Assembly (NCBI GenBank): GCA_945861885.1 | Contig: CAMAVR010000002.1 | Location: 1-64,000, forward strand | DNA from: Nannocystis exedens | GTDB lineage: Bacteria; Myxococcota_A; Polyangia; Polyangiales; Polyangiaceae | DNA length: 64,000 nt | Reading direction: 5' to 3' | In this document: one piece after another, positions 46,748-55,318 of the stretch | How positions within the stretch are numbered: the stretch's first letter is position 1 | Layout: each line of letters begins with the position of its first letter | The notes under the pieces: generated by a model | The model's database searches: none | Told to the model about the DNA's origin: nothing | The model's input: the letters and a program-made list of their open reading frames with translations, nothing else | Position numbers and translations under genes: made by a program

Positions 46748-48115
46748 ATGCAGCGGGAAACAATGATAAATCGGACGAAAAGCCCGGCGGTCGAGCAAGT
46801 ATTCTCGAAAACCGTCGTCGAGTTGATAGCTGCAAAACGTGATGGTCATTCGCTGTCGCCTGACGAGATTGAAACGCTGATTCGCGAATTTCAGCAAGGC
46901 GGTCTCGCCGATTATCAAATGACCGCGTTTTTGATGGCGGTTTTTTTTCGTGGCTTGTCCGACGACGAGACAGCGGCGCTCACCCAATCGATGCTTCATT
47001 CGGGGAGTGTGCTCGACCTCTCGTCGGTGCCTGGGATCAAGGTTGACAAACATTCCACCGGTGGAGTCGGCGACAAAGTGTCGCTGTGTTTAGCTCCGCT
47101 GGTCGCCGCATGTGGCGTCCCCGTTCCAATGGTCAGCGGGCGCGGGTTGGGACACACGGGAGGAACGCTCGATAAACTCGAGGCAATTCCAGGATTTAGG
47201 ACAGATCTGTCAGTCGCAAAATTTGCCGAAATAGTGCGAGATGTTGGCGTGTGCATGATTGGTCAAACGCGCGAAATTGCGCCAGCCGACAAACGAATCT
47301 ACGCACTCCGCGATGTAACGGCGACTGTGGAGTGCATTCCGCTCATTGTCGCGTCGATTCTATCGAAGAAGTTGGCCGAGGGGATCGACGCATTGGTTCT
47401 CGACGTGAAAGTCGGGCGCGGAGCATTCATGAAAGACGTCGACCAGGCGCGCAAACTTGCGCATGCGTTGGTTCGCGTTGCAACCCAATCGGGAAAGCGC
47501 GCCGTCGCACTGCTAACCGACATGAATACGCCACTCGGCCTCGCAGTCGGCAATTCAAATGAAACGCGCGAAGCGTTTGAAGTTCTATGCGGTGGTGGCC
47601 CCGCCGATCTAATCGAATGTACGTTGGCACTTGGGGCGGAGATGCTCATGGTGGGTGGGAAAGCGAGCAGTTTGGAGGATGCGAGAGCTCGCCTATCGCT
47701 AGCTCTCAAATCAGGTGATGCCGTTCGCGTGATGGAAAAAATGGTCGCCGCGCAAGGGGGGGATGCCCGTGTTGTTGCCGAACCTTGGCGGCTCGAATTG
47801 GCGCCAGAAGTTGCGGTGATTGAGGCCGATCGGAGCGGTGTCGTTGTCGATATCGACCCTCTCGAAATAGGGCTCGCCGCAGTGGCGATTGGCGCCGGCC
47901 GAACACGCGCCGATCAAGCGGTCGACTGGGGGGTGGGAATTGAACTCGAAAAGCGAGTGGGCGATTCGGTCGCGCCCGGCGAACCACTGGCGAGACTAAG
48001 GGGGCGGGATAAAGCGGCCGGGGAGGCAATTGCTGAGCGGGTTAGGCGAGCGATTCAGATTGGCAAAGGGCCCGCGCACGTGGGGCAACTTGTTATTGAT
48101 CGCATTGAGTTGTGA
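46748..48115 (+). CDS. Pyrimidine-nucleoside phosphorylase / thymidine phosphorylase
   Basis: Salvage enzyme that splits thymidine or other pyrimidine nucleosides with phosphate. About 455 residues. Family motifs: DKHSTGGVGDKVSLCLAPL near 98, SGRGLGHTGGTLDKLEA near 128, and catalytic lysine segments KLAEGIDALVLDVKVGRGAF near 210. It could be deoA or pdp; sequence inspection does not decide substrate breadth. The ATG at 46748 (or 46763) is about 20 nt from the divergent WYL regulator start, so an operator shared by both is likely. Confidence 0.94.
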   Translation: MQRETMINRTKSPAVEQVFSKTVVELIAAKRDGHSLSPDEIETLIREFQQGGLADYQMTAFLMAVFFRGLSDDETAALTQSMLHSGSVLDLSSVPGIKVDKHSTGGVGDKVSLCLAPLVAACGVPVPMVSGRGLGHTGGTLDKLEAIPGFRTDLSVAKFAEIVRDVGVCMIGQTREIAPADKRIYALRDVTATVECIPLIVASILSKKLAEGIDALVLDVKVGRGAFMKDVDQARKLAHALVRVATQSGKRAVALLTDMNTPLGLAVGNSNETREAFEVLCGGGPADLIECTLALGAEMLMVGGKASSLEDARARLSLALKSGDAVRVMEKMVAAQGGDARVVAEPWRLELAPEVAVIEADRSGVVVDIDPLEIGLAAVAIGAGRTRADQAVDWGVGIELEKRVGDSVAPGEPLARLRGRDKAAGEAIAERVRRAIQIGKGPAHVGQLVIDRIEL

Positions 48116-48157
48116 AAAGGGGAGACAGAAAAAAGAAGACTCGGTAAAAGGCGTCGC

Positions 48158-48862
48158 ATGAGAAAAGTTAAGTCGCTGGCGGTCGCCATTTCGGTTTTTG
48201 CAGTCACTTGTCTGGCTGGGTCGCATGCCGAAGCTGACGATACCCACATCGCTCAGCGAGGGCATTCAATCATTTCGGTTGACCGCCTTTTCGGTATTAC
48301 CGGCTACATGGGGAGTGAGAAAGTCGCGTCTCAGTCGGTCACGGAATCGGGAGTTAATGTCTCCCTTGTCTGGAACAATTCGCCGACCGGGGGCGGAGGT
48401 TTCGTAAATCCATACATGATTCCGAGAGCGGGTTTCGATTACACAATCGTAAACAACGTCACAGTTGGCGGCTCCCTCGGTGTTTCACGGGTGTCGTCGT
48501 CAAAGTCAACCGGTGGCGTCGAGGTCGATCTCCCTTCGTGGACGATGGTCGCCGTGGCACCGCGAGCCGGATACGTGATGGCTGTCGGTCGTCACGCGTT
48601 ATGGTTTCGCGGGGGCTTTACCTATTTTAGCGATACCGCTCGATATCCAAGAGTGGGCAGTATTTCGCCGAAGGAATCGTGGAGCGGTTTTTCGCTCAAT
48701 CTAGAACCGACATTTGTACTCGTCCCGCTGGCGCACTTTGCGTTTACCGGGACGGCCGTCATCGATATTCCGTTGGCTGGCGCTCATTCAGTTCAAGGCC
48801 AGTCACGTCGGGCGACGTTATGGAATTTTGGTGCGACGTTCGGAATGCTCGCCTACTTTTGA
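48158..48862 (+). CDS. Secreted, probable outer-membrane beta-barrel protein
   Basis: 234 residues. Signal peptide to about residue 24 (AGSHAEA). The mature sequence is strand-rich, with repeated Gly-Ser-Val/aromatic alternation (VGGSLGVSRVSSS, GATFGMLAYF) and ends in an aromatic residue, both typical of small outer-membrane barrels. No family name can be given. Starts 42 nt after the phosphorylase gene. Confidence 0.78.
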   Translation: MRKVKSLAVAISVFAVTCLAGSHAEADDTHIAQRGHSIISVDRLFGITGYMGSEKVASQSVTESGVNVSLVWNNSPTGGGGFVNPYMIPRAGFDYTIVNNVTVGGSLGVSRVSSSKSTGGVEVDLPSWTMVAVAPRAGYVMAVGRHALWFRGGFTYFSDTARYPRVGSISPKESWSGFSLNLEPTFVLVPLAHFAFTGTAVIDIPLAGAHSVQGQSRRATLWNFGATFGMLAYF

Positions 48863-49108
48863 TCAAATTTTGCGTCGTCCGAAATCGCATTCGATTTTGA
48901 AAAAATAGAAACCGACTAGCAAAAAAAAGCCCTATTGTCATCGGTCGATGCGGATTTTTGCCAAACCAAAACAGGTAGTTAGGTCAGGCATGAAAAATCG
49001 AGCGTGACCAGCACTCGAGTCGATGGTTTTATACTGAAAACGTTGCGTACCGCTCGCGCGCCAGCATGTCTGGTGCGAGGGCACTCACGGCGATGACGGG
49101 AGGCTTCC
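48863..49108. other. Non-coding region before the TIGR04563-type gene
   Basis: 246 bp, AT-rich in its first half (several A runs near 48895-48930). It must hold the promoter of the next gene. I find no strong stem-loop, repeat or RNA gene in it. Confidence 0.4.
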
Positions 49109-49327
49109 GTGGCGACAGACGACAGAGACTCGATGAGCAGCATTCCAAGCAGCGAATCAAAAACCGACAAGCGAAAGCAGAGTTTGTATTTTCCGGAGAC
49201 GATGCTTTACGAAATGAAGGAGGAGGCGCGGCGCCTGGATCGATCGCTGTCATGGGTCGTTCAGCGGGCTTGGAAAAGTTCGCGTGGCGACATAGGGAAG
49301 TTACCCAGCAGCAACGATTCCCGCTAA
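49109..49327 (+). CDS. TIGR04563-type small CopG-like protein
   Basis: 72 residues. The core KQSLYFPETMLYEMKEEARRLDRSL, then SWVVQRAWKSSR, fits the small ribbon-helix-helix-like family known mainly from myxobacteria (TIGR04563, by recall). It is expected to bind DNA as a dimer. It starts at GTG with GGGAGG five bases upstream, a near-perfect site, which decides the start over the ATG at 49133. Its TAA stop overlaps the left end of a 129-nt inverted repeat, so the transcript's 3' end folds directly behind the stop codon. Confidence 0.85.
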   Translation: MATDDRDSMSSIPSSESKTDKRKQSLYFPETMLYEMKEEARRLDRSLSWVVQRAWKSSRGDIGKLPSSNDSR

Positions 49328-49454
49328 GAACACCCGCGCTTTTCGGCGGGGCCGGCGCGTTAACCGCGTTTTTCGCCCGCAAAGTACCCAGTGTACGTTG
49401 CGGGCGAAAAGCGCTGTTAGCGCTTGACCTCGCCGAAAAGCGCGGGGTGTTCTT
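49326..49454. repeat. 129-nt near-perfect inverted repeat
   Basis: Left arm 49326-49387, loop CCAGT at 49388-49392, right arm 49393-49454. The ends AAGAACACC and GGTGTTCTT and the inner GTAC/GTAC pair, with only about a dozen mismatches or single-base gaps over about 62 bp. Each arm itself contains two copies of a CGCTTTTCG-like motif (GCGAAAAGCGC on the right), so the hairpin is internally repetitive. It begins inside the stop codon of the TIGR04563-type gene. It is too long for a simple terminator. No target-site duplication is visible at its ends, so a mobile element is not supported. Confidence 0.8.
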
Positions 49455-49740
49455 CCTTTGTGGGTTCTTGCTTGCGCCTTTGGCGCTCGCTCCACTTGGG
49501 CTCGGGGTTAGTTGCTTGCGCCTTTGGCGCTTGCTCCACTTTGGCGCTGGGTTCTTGCTTGCGCATTTTGCGCTTGCTCCACTTTTGCGCTGGGTTGCTT
49601 GCTTGCGCCTTTCGCGCTTGCTTGGTGTTGCTTCTTTTGCGCCTGGTTGATTATTTTTGCGTTTGCGCTCTTTTGTTCTTTTGGCTTGTTCACTTGTTGG
49701 CGCCTGTTTGCTTTTGTGGGCGCTTATGTTTCGTTTTGTT
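49441..49740 (+). other. Adenine-depleted stretch upstream of the GH1 gene
   Basis: I count about nine adenines in the 300 bases 49441-49740 on the + strand, against very many T and G. Because stop codons need A on this strand, and T on the other, several frames stay open by composition alone. Between the TIGR04563-type stop and the GH1 start (49328-49725, 398 bp) I find no gene, only the inverted repeat, the tandem hairpins and this skew. Confidence 0.75.
49468..49640. repeat. Four 43/44-bp tandem repeats, each with a small hairpin
   Basis: TTGCTTGCGC begins units at 49468, 49512, 49555 and 49599 (spacings 44, 43, 44). Each unit continues with a 5-bp stem and TTT loop: GCGCC-TTT-GGCGC in units 1 and 2, GCGCA-TTT-TGCGC in unit 3 (a compensatory C-G to A-T change), GCGCC-TTT-CGCGC in unit 4. 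A second GGCGC or TGCGC in units 2 and 3 changes in parallel. After 49628 the pattern decays. The period is not a multiple of three, which argues against coding. Confidence 0.75.
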
Positions 49741-51237
49741 TCTGGTTGTTTAGTTCTTTTTGGTTGCTCCCGTTTGCCGGCTGATGAGGGGTCGTTTCCG
49801 GACGGATTTCGGTTTGGAGCTTCTACTTCTGCGTTTCAAGTTGAGGACGGTTGTCCTTCTGTTGCGCCTTCTGACTGTGCCGATCCTAATTCCGATTGGT
49901 ACGCGTTTGCTGCTTCTCCGTTGATGACTTCCGATCCGTTGACCCATTTGTCGGGTGATCGCCTTTCGGATGGTCCTGGGCATTGGGAGCTTTTTGATTC
50001 TGATTTTGCTCGTGCTCGCTCGCTTCACCTGAGCGCTTTTCGCCTCAGTATTGATTGGAGTCGCATCTTTCCCGTTGCCACCGACGACGCGGTTACGTTT
50101 GAGCAGCTTCACGCAATTGCTAACTTGAGATCTGTTGAACATTATCACGCCGTTTTTCGATCGCTGCGTGCGCACGGGTTGGAACCGTTTGTCACGTTGA
50201 ATCACCAGACATTGCCGCTGTGGATTCATGATTCTGTTGGTTGTCATCGAGACATCGATCACTGCTCCAATCGAGGGTGGCTCGACCGCGAACGTATCGT
50301 TCGTGAAATTGCGAAATATGCGGGGTTTGTTGCTCAAGAATATGGGGGGGAAGTTGACACTTGGGCGACGTTGAACGAGCCGCTTGCAACGTCGTTGCCC
50401 GGTTACTTATTCCCCTCGCCGGATCGATCGAATCCGCCTGCCGTTATGCTCCGCTATGCCGATGTGAAGACGTCGATCGTCGCTCAACTTGAAGCGCACG
50501 CCCGAATGTATGACGCAATTAAGTTGGCGGATCTTGTCGATGCCGACGGTGATGGGAATCCTTCCGACGTCGGCCTCGTTTACGCCGCAAATCCTGTCGC
50601 TCCGAAAAATCCAAATGACCCGTCCGATGTTCGTGCGGCCGAGCATGTTTTCTATCTTTGGAACTCAGCTTTTTTGAATGGAGTAATTCGCGGCGATGTA
50701 GATGCAAAACTCGACGGAAATGTTGTTCATCGTTCCGATTTGGAACATCGCATCGATTTTATCGGTTTGAATTACTACACGCGGCCTGTGATCGAAGGGC
50801 GTGCGACCGCCCAGCTTCCCGAGCTGTCGCCGATGACTGATTTCAATCTGCTCTCGATAGGGACGATGGAAGAGTATCCGCGGGGCATTTACGAAGTTGC
50901 GATGCTGGCGCGAAATTACGGTATCCCTGCCGTTATCAGCGAGAATGGCGCACCCAATGCCGCCGATCCGGGGGCCCCTCGCTATTTGGTAAACCATTTG
51001 CGTTGGCTCGCGCGAGCTATCCGTGATGGTGCGCCGATACGTGGCTACTACTATTGGTCACTAATTGACAATCTCGAATGGAATCATGGCTTTGGCATCC
51101 GAATGGGGCTCTATTCGGTAGACAATCGCGATGTTTATAAGAAGCGTGCAATGCGCGAGGTAGGAGCAACGTACGCTCGGATCGCGGCTGCCGGCGTGGT
51201 ACCGAGCGATCTATTAGAAGCCTATCCCGAGCAATAG
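49726..51237 (+). CDS. GH1-family beta-glucosidase-like lipoprotein
   Basis: About 503 residues of a glycoside hydrolase family 1 TIM barrel: FRFGASTSAFQVE near 28, TLNEP with acid/base Glu218, ISENG with nucleophile Glu406, and RGYYYWSLIDNLEWNHGFG near 440. Retaining beta-glycosidase chemistry is intact. The N-terminus ends in LFGCS, a lipobox at Cys14 from the ATG at 49726, which is a short signal; a TTG at 49657 gives a longer hydrophobic leader with MRLR. A surface or periplasmic location is likely. The first third of the gene uses T-ending codons (tct, gct, cct, ttt) far more than neighbours, and the upstream DNA is A-poor, suggesting acquisition or an unusual local mutation pattern. Confidence 0.88.
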   Translation: MFRFVSGCLVLFGCSRLPADEGSFPDGFRFGASTSAFQVEDGCPSVAPSDCADPNSDWYAFAASPLMTSDPLTHLSGDRLSDGPGHWELFDSDFARARSLHLSAFRLSIDWSRIFPVATDDAVTFEQLHAIANLRSVEHYHAVFRSLRAHGLEPFVTLNHQTLPLWIHDSVGCHRDIDHCSNRGWLDRERIVREIAKYAGFVAQEYGGEVDTWATLNEPLATSLPGYLFPSPDRSNPPAVMLRYADVKTSIVAQLEAHARMYDAIKLADLVDADGDGNPSDVGLVYAANPVAPKNPNDPSDVRAAEHVFYLWNSAFLNGVIRGDVDAKLDGNVVHRSDLEHRIDFIGLNYYTRPVIEGRATAQLPELSPMTDFNLLSIGTMEEYPRGIYEVAMLARNYGIPAVISENGAPNAADPGAPRYLVNHLRWLARAIRDGAPIRGYYYWSLIDNLEWNHGFGIRMGLYSVDNRDVYKKRAMREVGATYARIAAAGVVPSDLLEAYPEQ

Positions 51238-51239
51238 CC

Positions 51240-51722
51240 TCAGTGAGCGCGTTCGAGGACGGCGAATATAAGATCTTTGTTTTTACTCGGAGAGCGACTG
51301 ACTTCGCGCCAGGCGCTCGCATCGAACTTAGGAAAATAAATATCGCCCGTATAGTCGGTGCCGACAACATAGGTGACCAACATGCGCGTAGCTACTGGCA
51401 GCGCGTGTTTGTAAAGTTGGGTGCCGCCTATGACTTGCGGTTCGTTGTCGTATTTTCTCGCCAACTCAATCGCATCTTCGAATGTGTGCGCCAATTTGCA
51501 GGATGGTGCAGAAAAAGCCGGATCGCGCGTTACGACAATATTTGTCCGATTGGGAAGCGCGCGGCCGATCGATTCGAACGTTCGTCGCCCCATAACAATC
51601 GCGTGTCCGGTGGTGATTGTTCGAAAGTGCTTCAGGTCTTCCGGAATGTGCCACGGCAATGCGCCATTTTTGCCGATCACTCTTTTTGGTGTCATCGCTA
51701 CAACAATGGCTAGTGGTAACAT
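51240..51722 (-). CDS. folA: Dihydrofolate reductase
   Basis: Reduces dihydrofolate, regenerating the folate used by the adjacent thymidylate synthase. 160 residues. WHIPEDLKHFRTIT near residue 24 (catalytic acidic Glu28-type position), IVMGRRTFESIG near 43, and IGGTQLYKHAL near 98 match the family. Its ATG shares one base with the thyA stop, so the pair is coupled. Confidence 0.95.
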   Translation of the reverse strand: MLPLAIVVAMTPKRVIGKNGALPWHIPEDLKHFRTITTGHAIVMGRRTFESIGRALPNRTNIVVTRDPAFSAPSCKLAHTFEDAIELARKYDNEPQVIGGTQLYKHALPVATRMLVTYVVGTDYTGDIYFPKFDASAWREVSRSPSKNKDLIFAVLERAH

Positions 51723-52561
51723 TAGACAGCCACCTCAGCTTTTATGTGGGGATGCGGATCATAGTTTACGATTTCGATATCGCTAAACGTAAACTGAAAG
51801 AGATCGTGTACGTCCGGATTTAGGCGCAGTTCTGGGAGCGTGCGCGGGTCGCGTGTCAATTGCAAGCGTGCTTGATCGACGTGATTTCGATACAGATGTG
51901 CGTCACCCAGCGTGTGTATGAACTCGCCCGGTTTGCAGTCTGTAACTTGTGCAATCATATGCGTCAAAAGCGCGTAGCTCGCTATGTTGAATGGGACGCC
52001 AAGAAACGCATCGCCACTGCGCTGATACAGCTGGCAACTAAGGGTGCCATCTTGCACGAAAAGTTGAAATAGTGTGTGACACGGCGGGAGCGCAACTTCG
52101 TCAACTTCGCGCGGGTTCCAGGCGGTGACAATCATTCGTCGACTGTTCGGTGTTTCGCGAACTTGCTGAACTATCCGTTTTAGCTGGTCAATTCCGTCAT
52201 TTGCGAATTGGCTGCCGATTTGTGATGCCCCAAAATTCCGCCACTGATGCCCATAGATAGGGCCGAGGTCGCCCGCCGCTCGACCAAATTTCGAGCATTG
52301 TTCGGCGGTTGCCCATTCATCCCAAATTCGTACGCCGGATTTTTGCAGCAGCGTTGCGTTGGTAGACCCCGAAATGAACCAGAGCAATTCATTTGCAATG
52401 GAGCGCCAATGAAGCTTCTTTGTGGTAACTAGCGGAAAGCCGTCAGCTAAATTAAAGCGCATTTGGTGCCCAAAAATTGAGCGCGCGCCAGTGCCGGTTC
52501 GATCGTTACGATCGCCCCCGTGATCGAGAATTCGTGACAGAAGATCGAGGTATTGTTTCAC
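51722..52561 (-). CDS. thyA: Thymidylate synthase
   Basis: Makes dTMP from dUMP with methylene-tetrahydrofolate. 279 residues. The nucleophile Cys lies in [12 protein letters not shown] near residue 160, and [20 protein letters not shown] near 180 is the dUMP/folate region. The classical ThyA fold is complete. Coupled to folA by a one-base overlap; divergent from sspB across 109 bp. Confidence 0.97.
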   Translation of the reverse strand: MKQYLDLLSRILDHGGDRNDRTGTGARSIFGHQMRFNLADGFPLVTTKKLHWRSIANELLWFISGSTNATLLQKSGVRIWDEWATAEQCSKFGRAAGDLGPIYGHQWRNFGASQIGSQFANDGIDQLKRIVQQVRETPNSRRMIVTAWNPREVDEVALPPCHTLFQLFVQDGTLSCQLYQRSGDAFLGVPFNIASYALLTHMIAQVTDCKPGEFIHTLGDAHLYRNHVDQARLQLTRDPRTLPELRLNPDVHDLFQFTFSDIEIVNYDPHPHIKAEVAV

Positions 52562-52670
52562 CGCCTAGCGGTTCATAGCATTTGCCTCGCGAGGGCCAAA
52601 TGTATGCATGATGGGGCCAAATACGCCGCGGGGTGCTTTGGGGCCGGTTTCTGATAGTTAACGACGCTCA

Positions 52671-53339
52671 ATGTCCCCTCCGCATCCACTTCCCGCAAAA
52701 AAGGACGTCGCTCTCGCTCTTCTCGAGCGCTCGTCGATGTACGTGCATCTCGACCCGCGGGCGTCTCGCGTTCATGTTCCAGCCTGGTTTTCTAAGCAGC
52801 CGCAGCTGGTGTTGCAAATAGGGCTGAACATGGCGGTTCCAATTCCCGATTTGACGGTCGATGATGATGCGATTCGATGCACACTAAGTTTTAATCGCTC
52901 CCCATCCTACTGCGTGATTCCATGGACCGCGGTTTTCGCGATGGTCGGCGAAGATGGTCGGGGGATGGTTTGGCCAGATGACGTTCCCACCGAACTTGAG
53001 GCGAAGATTGCGTCACCGCGCGAAGAGCGAAAGCTCGAGCTCGTTAAGTCGCCAAAGAAAAAGGCAACAAAGCGAAAACAGGCCGACGTAATTGTTTTGC
53101 AGTCAGATTCGGAAAAGCCAAAAAGAGCTCGAAAAAAAGCATCCGAGAAACCATCAGCACGCGAGCCGGCACAAGCGAAGGTGCGTCCCAGGTTAGAAAT
53201 CGTGGCGGAACCTGAAGCGCCGCCAGCGCCAACGCCACTTCGCCCTTCTCGCGGAACATCGCCCGACAGACCGAGTCCACCGTCGCCAAAAAAGAGTCGG
53301 AAGCGCGAGCTTCCGCCGTATCTGCGCGTCGTGAAATAG
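52671..53339 (+). CDS. sspB: SspB-family ClpXP adaptor
   Basis: 222 residues. The first 110 residues match the SspB tag-binding domain (ALLERSSMYVHLDPRASRVHVP, then GLNMAVPIPDLTV, GMVWPDDVP). A long Lys/Arg/Pro-rich disordered linker follows, and the protein ends in LRVVK, identical to the last residues of E. coli SspB, the XB motif that docks on the ClpX N-domain. It should deliver ssrA-tagged and other substrates to ClpXP. The linker is longer than in E. coli. It is followed by livM after 17 nt. Confidence 0.9.
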   Translation: MSPPHPLPAKKDVALALLERSSMYVHLDPRASRVHVPAWFSKQPQLVLQIGLNMAVPIPDLTVDDDAIRCTLSFNRSPSYCVIPWTAVFAMVGEDGRGMVWPDDVPTELEAKIASPREERKLELVKSPKKKATKRKQADVIVLQSDSEKPKRARKKASEKPSAREPAQAKVRPRLEIVAEPEAPPAPTPLRPSRGTSPDRPSPPSPKKSRKRELPPYLRVVK

Positions 53340-53356
53340 ATTAGAGGTTCGCGCAC

Positions 53357-54544
53357 ATGCAGCGGAGTTCAGCGATAAGAAACTTGGCGGTAGTTGCGGC
53401 AATTTTTGCAGTCGCTGTCGGGCTTGATTTCGGTCTTCCGCTGGCGATCGGCGACAGTTCGATTCGCCAGTTGATCATGATGGCGTTGTGCAATGTTTTG
53501 GTGGCGGTATCGCTAAACATTATCAACGGGATGGCGGGTCAATTTTCGATCGGGCACGCCGGATTTATCGGAATTGGCGCGTACGGAAGCGCAATTGTCG
53601 CGTCAAATTTGCACGAGCATTTCGGCGGCGGCGATCCAACGTTTGCGACTTCGTTTTTGGTTGTTCCCCTAAGCATCGCTACGTCGGCAATCATTGCGGC
53701 CTTTTTTGGTCTCATTGTGGGATTGCCAAGTTTGCGCCTTCGCGGCGACTATCTAGCGATTGTCACGCTCGGTTTTGCAGAGATTTTTCGCCTGGTCATC
53801 GCGACGGCGCAAATTGGAGATGCGCAAACAATCGGTCAAGCGTGTTCGCTTGTCGGTGGTGAGCACGGTATTTTTCAGCCGGCATTGCACTGCTTCTCAA
53901 CGATCATCACGAGCCTCGGAGGGCAGAACGGGTATGCGGGGCCTGACAATGCCGGCGTTCCGCTCTATGCCGGCCCGTTTTGGATATTTGGTCTATGTGC
54001 CATCGGGTGCATTGCCGCCTGGCGAATTAAATTTTCAGGGTGGGGGCGGGCACTAAGAGCACTTCGAGAAGATGAAATCGCAGCAGCAGCAGTGGGCGTC
54101 GATCCAACGCGATACAAAGTAACGTCGTTCGTGCTCGCCGCCACAGGTGGCGGCATTGCCGGCGGATTGATGGCACTAATGCGCGATGGAACCCCAATTG
54201 TTCAGCCAGAGAGTTTCGGCTTTCAAACATCGTTTGACGCGATCACCATGGTCATCTTAGGCGGATCGGGCAGCGTGAGCGGTTCGGTTATAGGCGCGCT
54301 TCTCGTAACATTTACAGTTAAAGCGATCGAGCTGGCTCAGGGGACAGCGGCGGTGCAATCGCTCAAGATGGCCTGGCCAGCGCTCGACTTAAACGCGCTT
54401 CGAATGATGATTTACGGAGCTGTGTTAGTCGCAATGATGATTTGGCGCCCCGAGGGGCTACTGGGGGAACGTGAGCTATTTGGCGCGACGAGCATAAAGA
54501 GAAAACGGGGAACAAAAGCAATCTCGAGCAAGGCATTGAGGTAG
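53357..54544 (+). CDS. livM: Branched-chain amino acid ABC transporter permease (LivM type)
   Basis: 395 residues, eight to ten membrane helices. The LivM-type NIINGMAGQFSIGHAGFIGIGAYGS near residue 55 and the cytoplasmic coupling loop GWGRALRALREDEIAAAAVGVDPTRYKV near 228 are clear. Imports branched-chain amino acids, amides or similar ligands across the inner membrane together with LivG and LivF. The partner permease livH and a binding protein are not next to it, which is unusual because LivHM normally lie together. AGAGG precedes the ATG. Confidence 0.94.
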   Translation: MQRSSAIRNLAVVAAIFAVAVGLDFGLPLAIGDSSIRQLIMMALCNVLVAVSLNIINGMAGQFSIGHAGFIGIGAYGSAIVASNLHEHFGGGDPTFATSFLVVPLSIATSAIIAAFFGLIVGLPSLRLRGDYLAIVTLGFAEIFRLVIATAQIGDAQTIGQACSLVGGEHGIFQPALHCFSTIITSLGGQNGYAGPDNAGVPLYAGPFWIFGLCAIGCIAAWRIKFSGWGRALRALREDEIAAAAVGVDPTRYKVTSFVLAATGGGIAGGLMALMRDGTPIVQPESFGFQTSFDAITMVILGGSGSVSGSVIGALLVTFTVKAIELAQGTAAVQSLKMAWPALDLNALRMMIYGAVLVAMMIWRPEGLLGERELFGATSIKRKRGTKAISSKALR

Positions 54545-54547
54545 AGC

Positions 54548-55318
54548 GTGCGACTCGAACTTCATGGCGTATCGAAGAGTTTTGGCGGACTGAGAGCCGT
54601 AAATGACGTCTCGCTCACCGTTCCAGAAAAAAATATCTTTGGGTTAATCGGCCCCAATGGCGCCGGGAAGACAACCCTCTTTAATCTAATCACCGGCGTC
54701 TACAAGCGCGACAAAGGTTCGATTCGATTTGGGGAAGATGATGTTGCTTCACTTCATCCCGCCGCCATCGCAGGGATCGGCATCGCTCGAACGTTTCAGA
54801 ACATACGTCTTTTCGCCCAGCTGACCGTCCTCGAAAATTTGCTCGTTGCCGGCGAACTAAGAAAGAAAGCAGGGCTTGGCGCGGCGCTGATTCGGTCGCA
54901 AGCCCACTACGCCGATGAAAAGTTAAGGCGCGAACGAGCCGTTGAATTGCTGTCGATTTTCGGGCTGGTCGAAATGGCCGATGCACCGTCCACATCGCTC
55001 CCCTACGGCGATCAGCGCCGACTCGAAATTGCGCGAGCGATGATGCTGGCGCCTAAGCTGCTGCTGCTCGATGAACCGGCGGCGGGGATGAACTACGGCG
55101 AAGCGGAAGGGCTAAAAGCTCAGATTCGCTGGCTGCGCGATACGTTCCACATCTCAGTCGTTCTTGTGGAGCACAACATGCAGGTCGTTATGGGTGTTTG
55201 CGAAGAGATCCATGTTCTTGACCGCGGAGAAACGATAGCGCACGGGTCACCACTTGAAGTGCGCGAAAGTCCCGCGGTTCTTGCTGCCTATCTCGGTCAG
55301 CCGGCGGGTGAAAAATGA
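54548..55318 (+). CDS. livG: Branched-chain amino acid ABC transporter ATP-binding protein (LivG type)
   Basis: 256 residues. Walker A GPNGAGKTT near 36, the LivG hallmark region (GIGIARTFQNIRLF) near 77, a signature variant LPYGDQRRLEIARA near 153 and Walker B LLLLDEPAAGMN near 175. Begins at GTG three bases after livM and overlaps livF by four. Hydrolyses ATP on the cytoplasmic face for the Liv-type importer. Confidence 0.95.
   Translation: MRLELHGVSKSFGGLRAVNDVSLTVPEKNIFGLIGPNGAGKTTLFNLITGVYKRDKGSIRFGEDDVASLHPAAIAGIGIARTFQNIRLFAQLTVLENLLVAGELRKKAGLGAALIRSQAHYADEKLRRERAVELLSIFGLVEMADAPSTSLPYGDQRRLEIARAMMLAPKLLLLDEPAAGMNYGEAEGLKAQIRWLRDTFHISVVLVEHNMQVVMGVCEEIHVLDRGETIAHGSPLEVRESPAVLAAYLGQPAGEK

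Noticed and set aside
49326..49454. MITE or insertion-sequence end
   Set aside because: No target-site duplication, no transposase, and no second copy is seen in the window.
49326..49640. CRISPR array
   Set aside because: The units are 43/44 bp without spacers and decay quickly; no cas gene is present.
49066..49650. Long open frame on the + strand across the TIGR04563-type gene and the hairpin region
   Set aside because: It stays open because the strand is nearly free of adenine, its translation changes character at the hairpin, and the shorter frame at 49109 has a strong ribosome site and a recognisable family match.
49508..49693. Lys/Ala/Gln-rich open frame on the minus strand
   Set aside because: The T-poor composition removes stop codons, and the 43/44-bp repeat period is not a multiple of three, so repeated peptides are an artefact.
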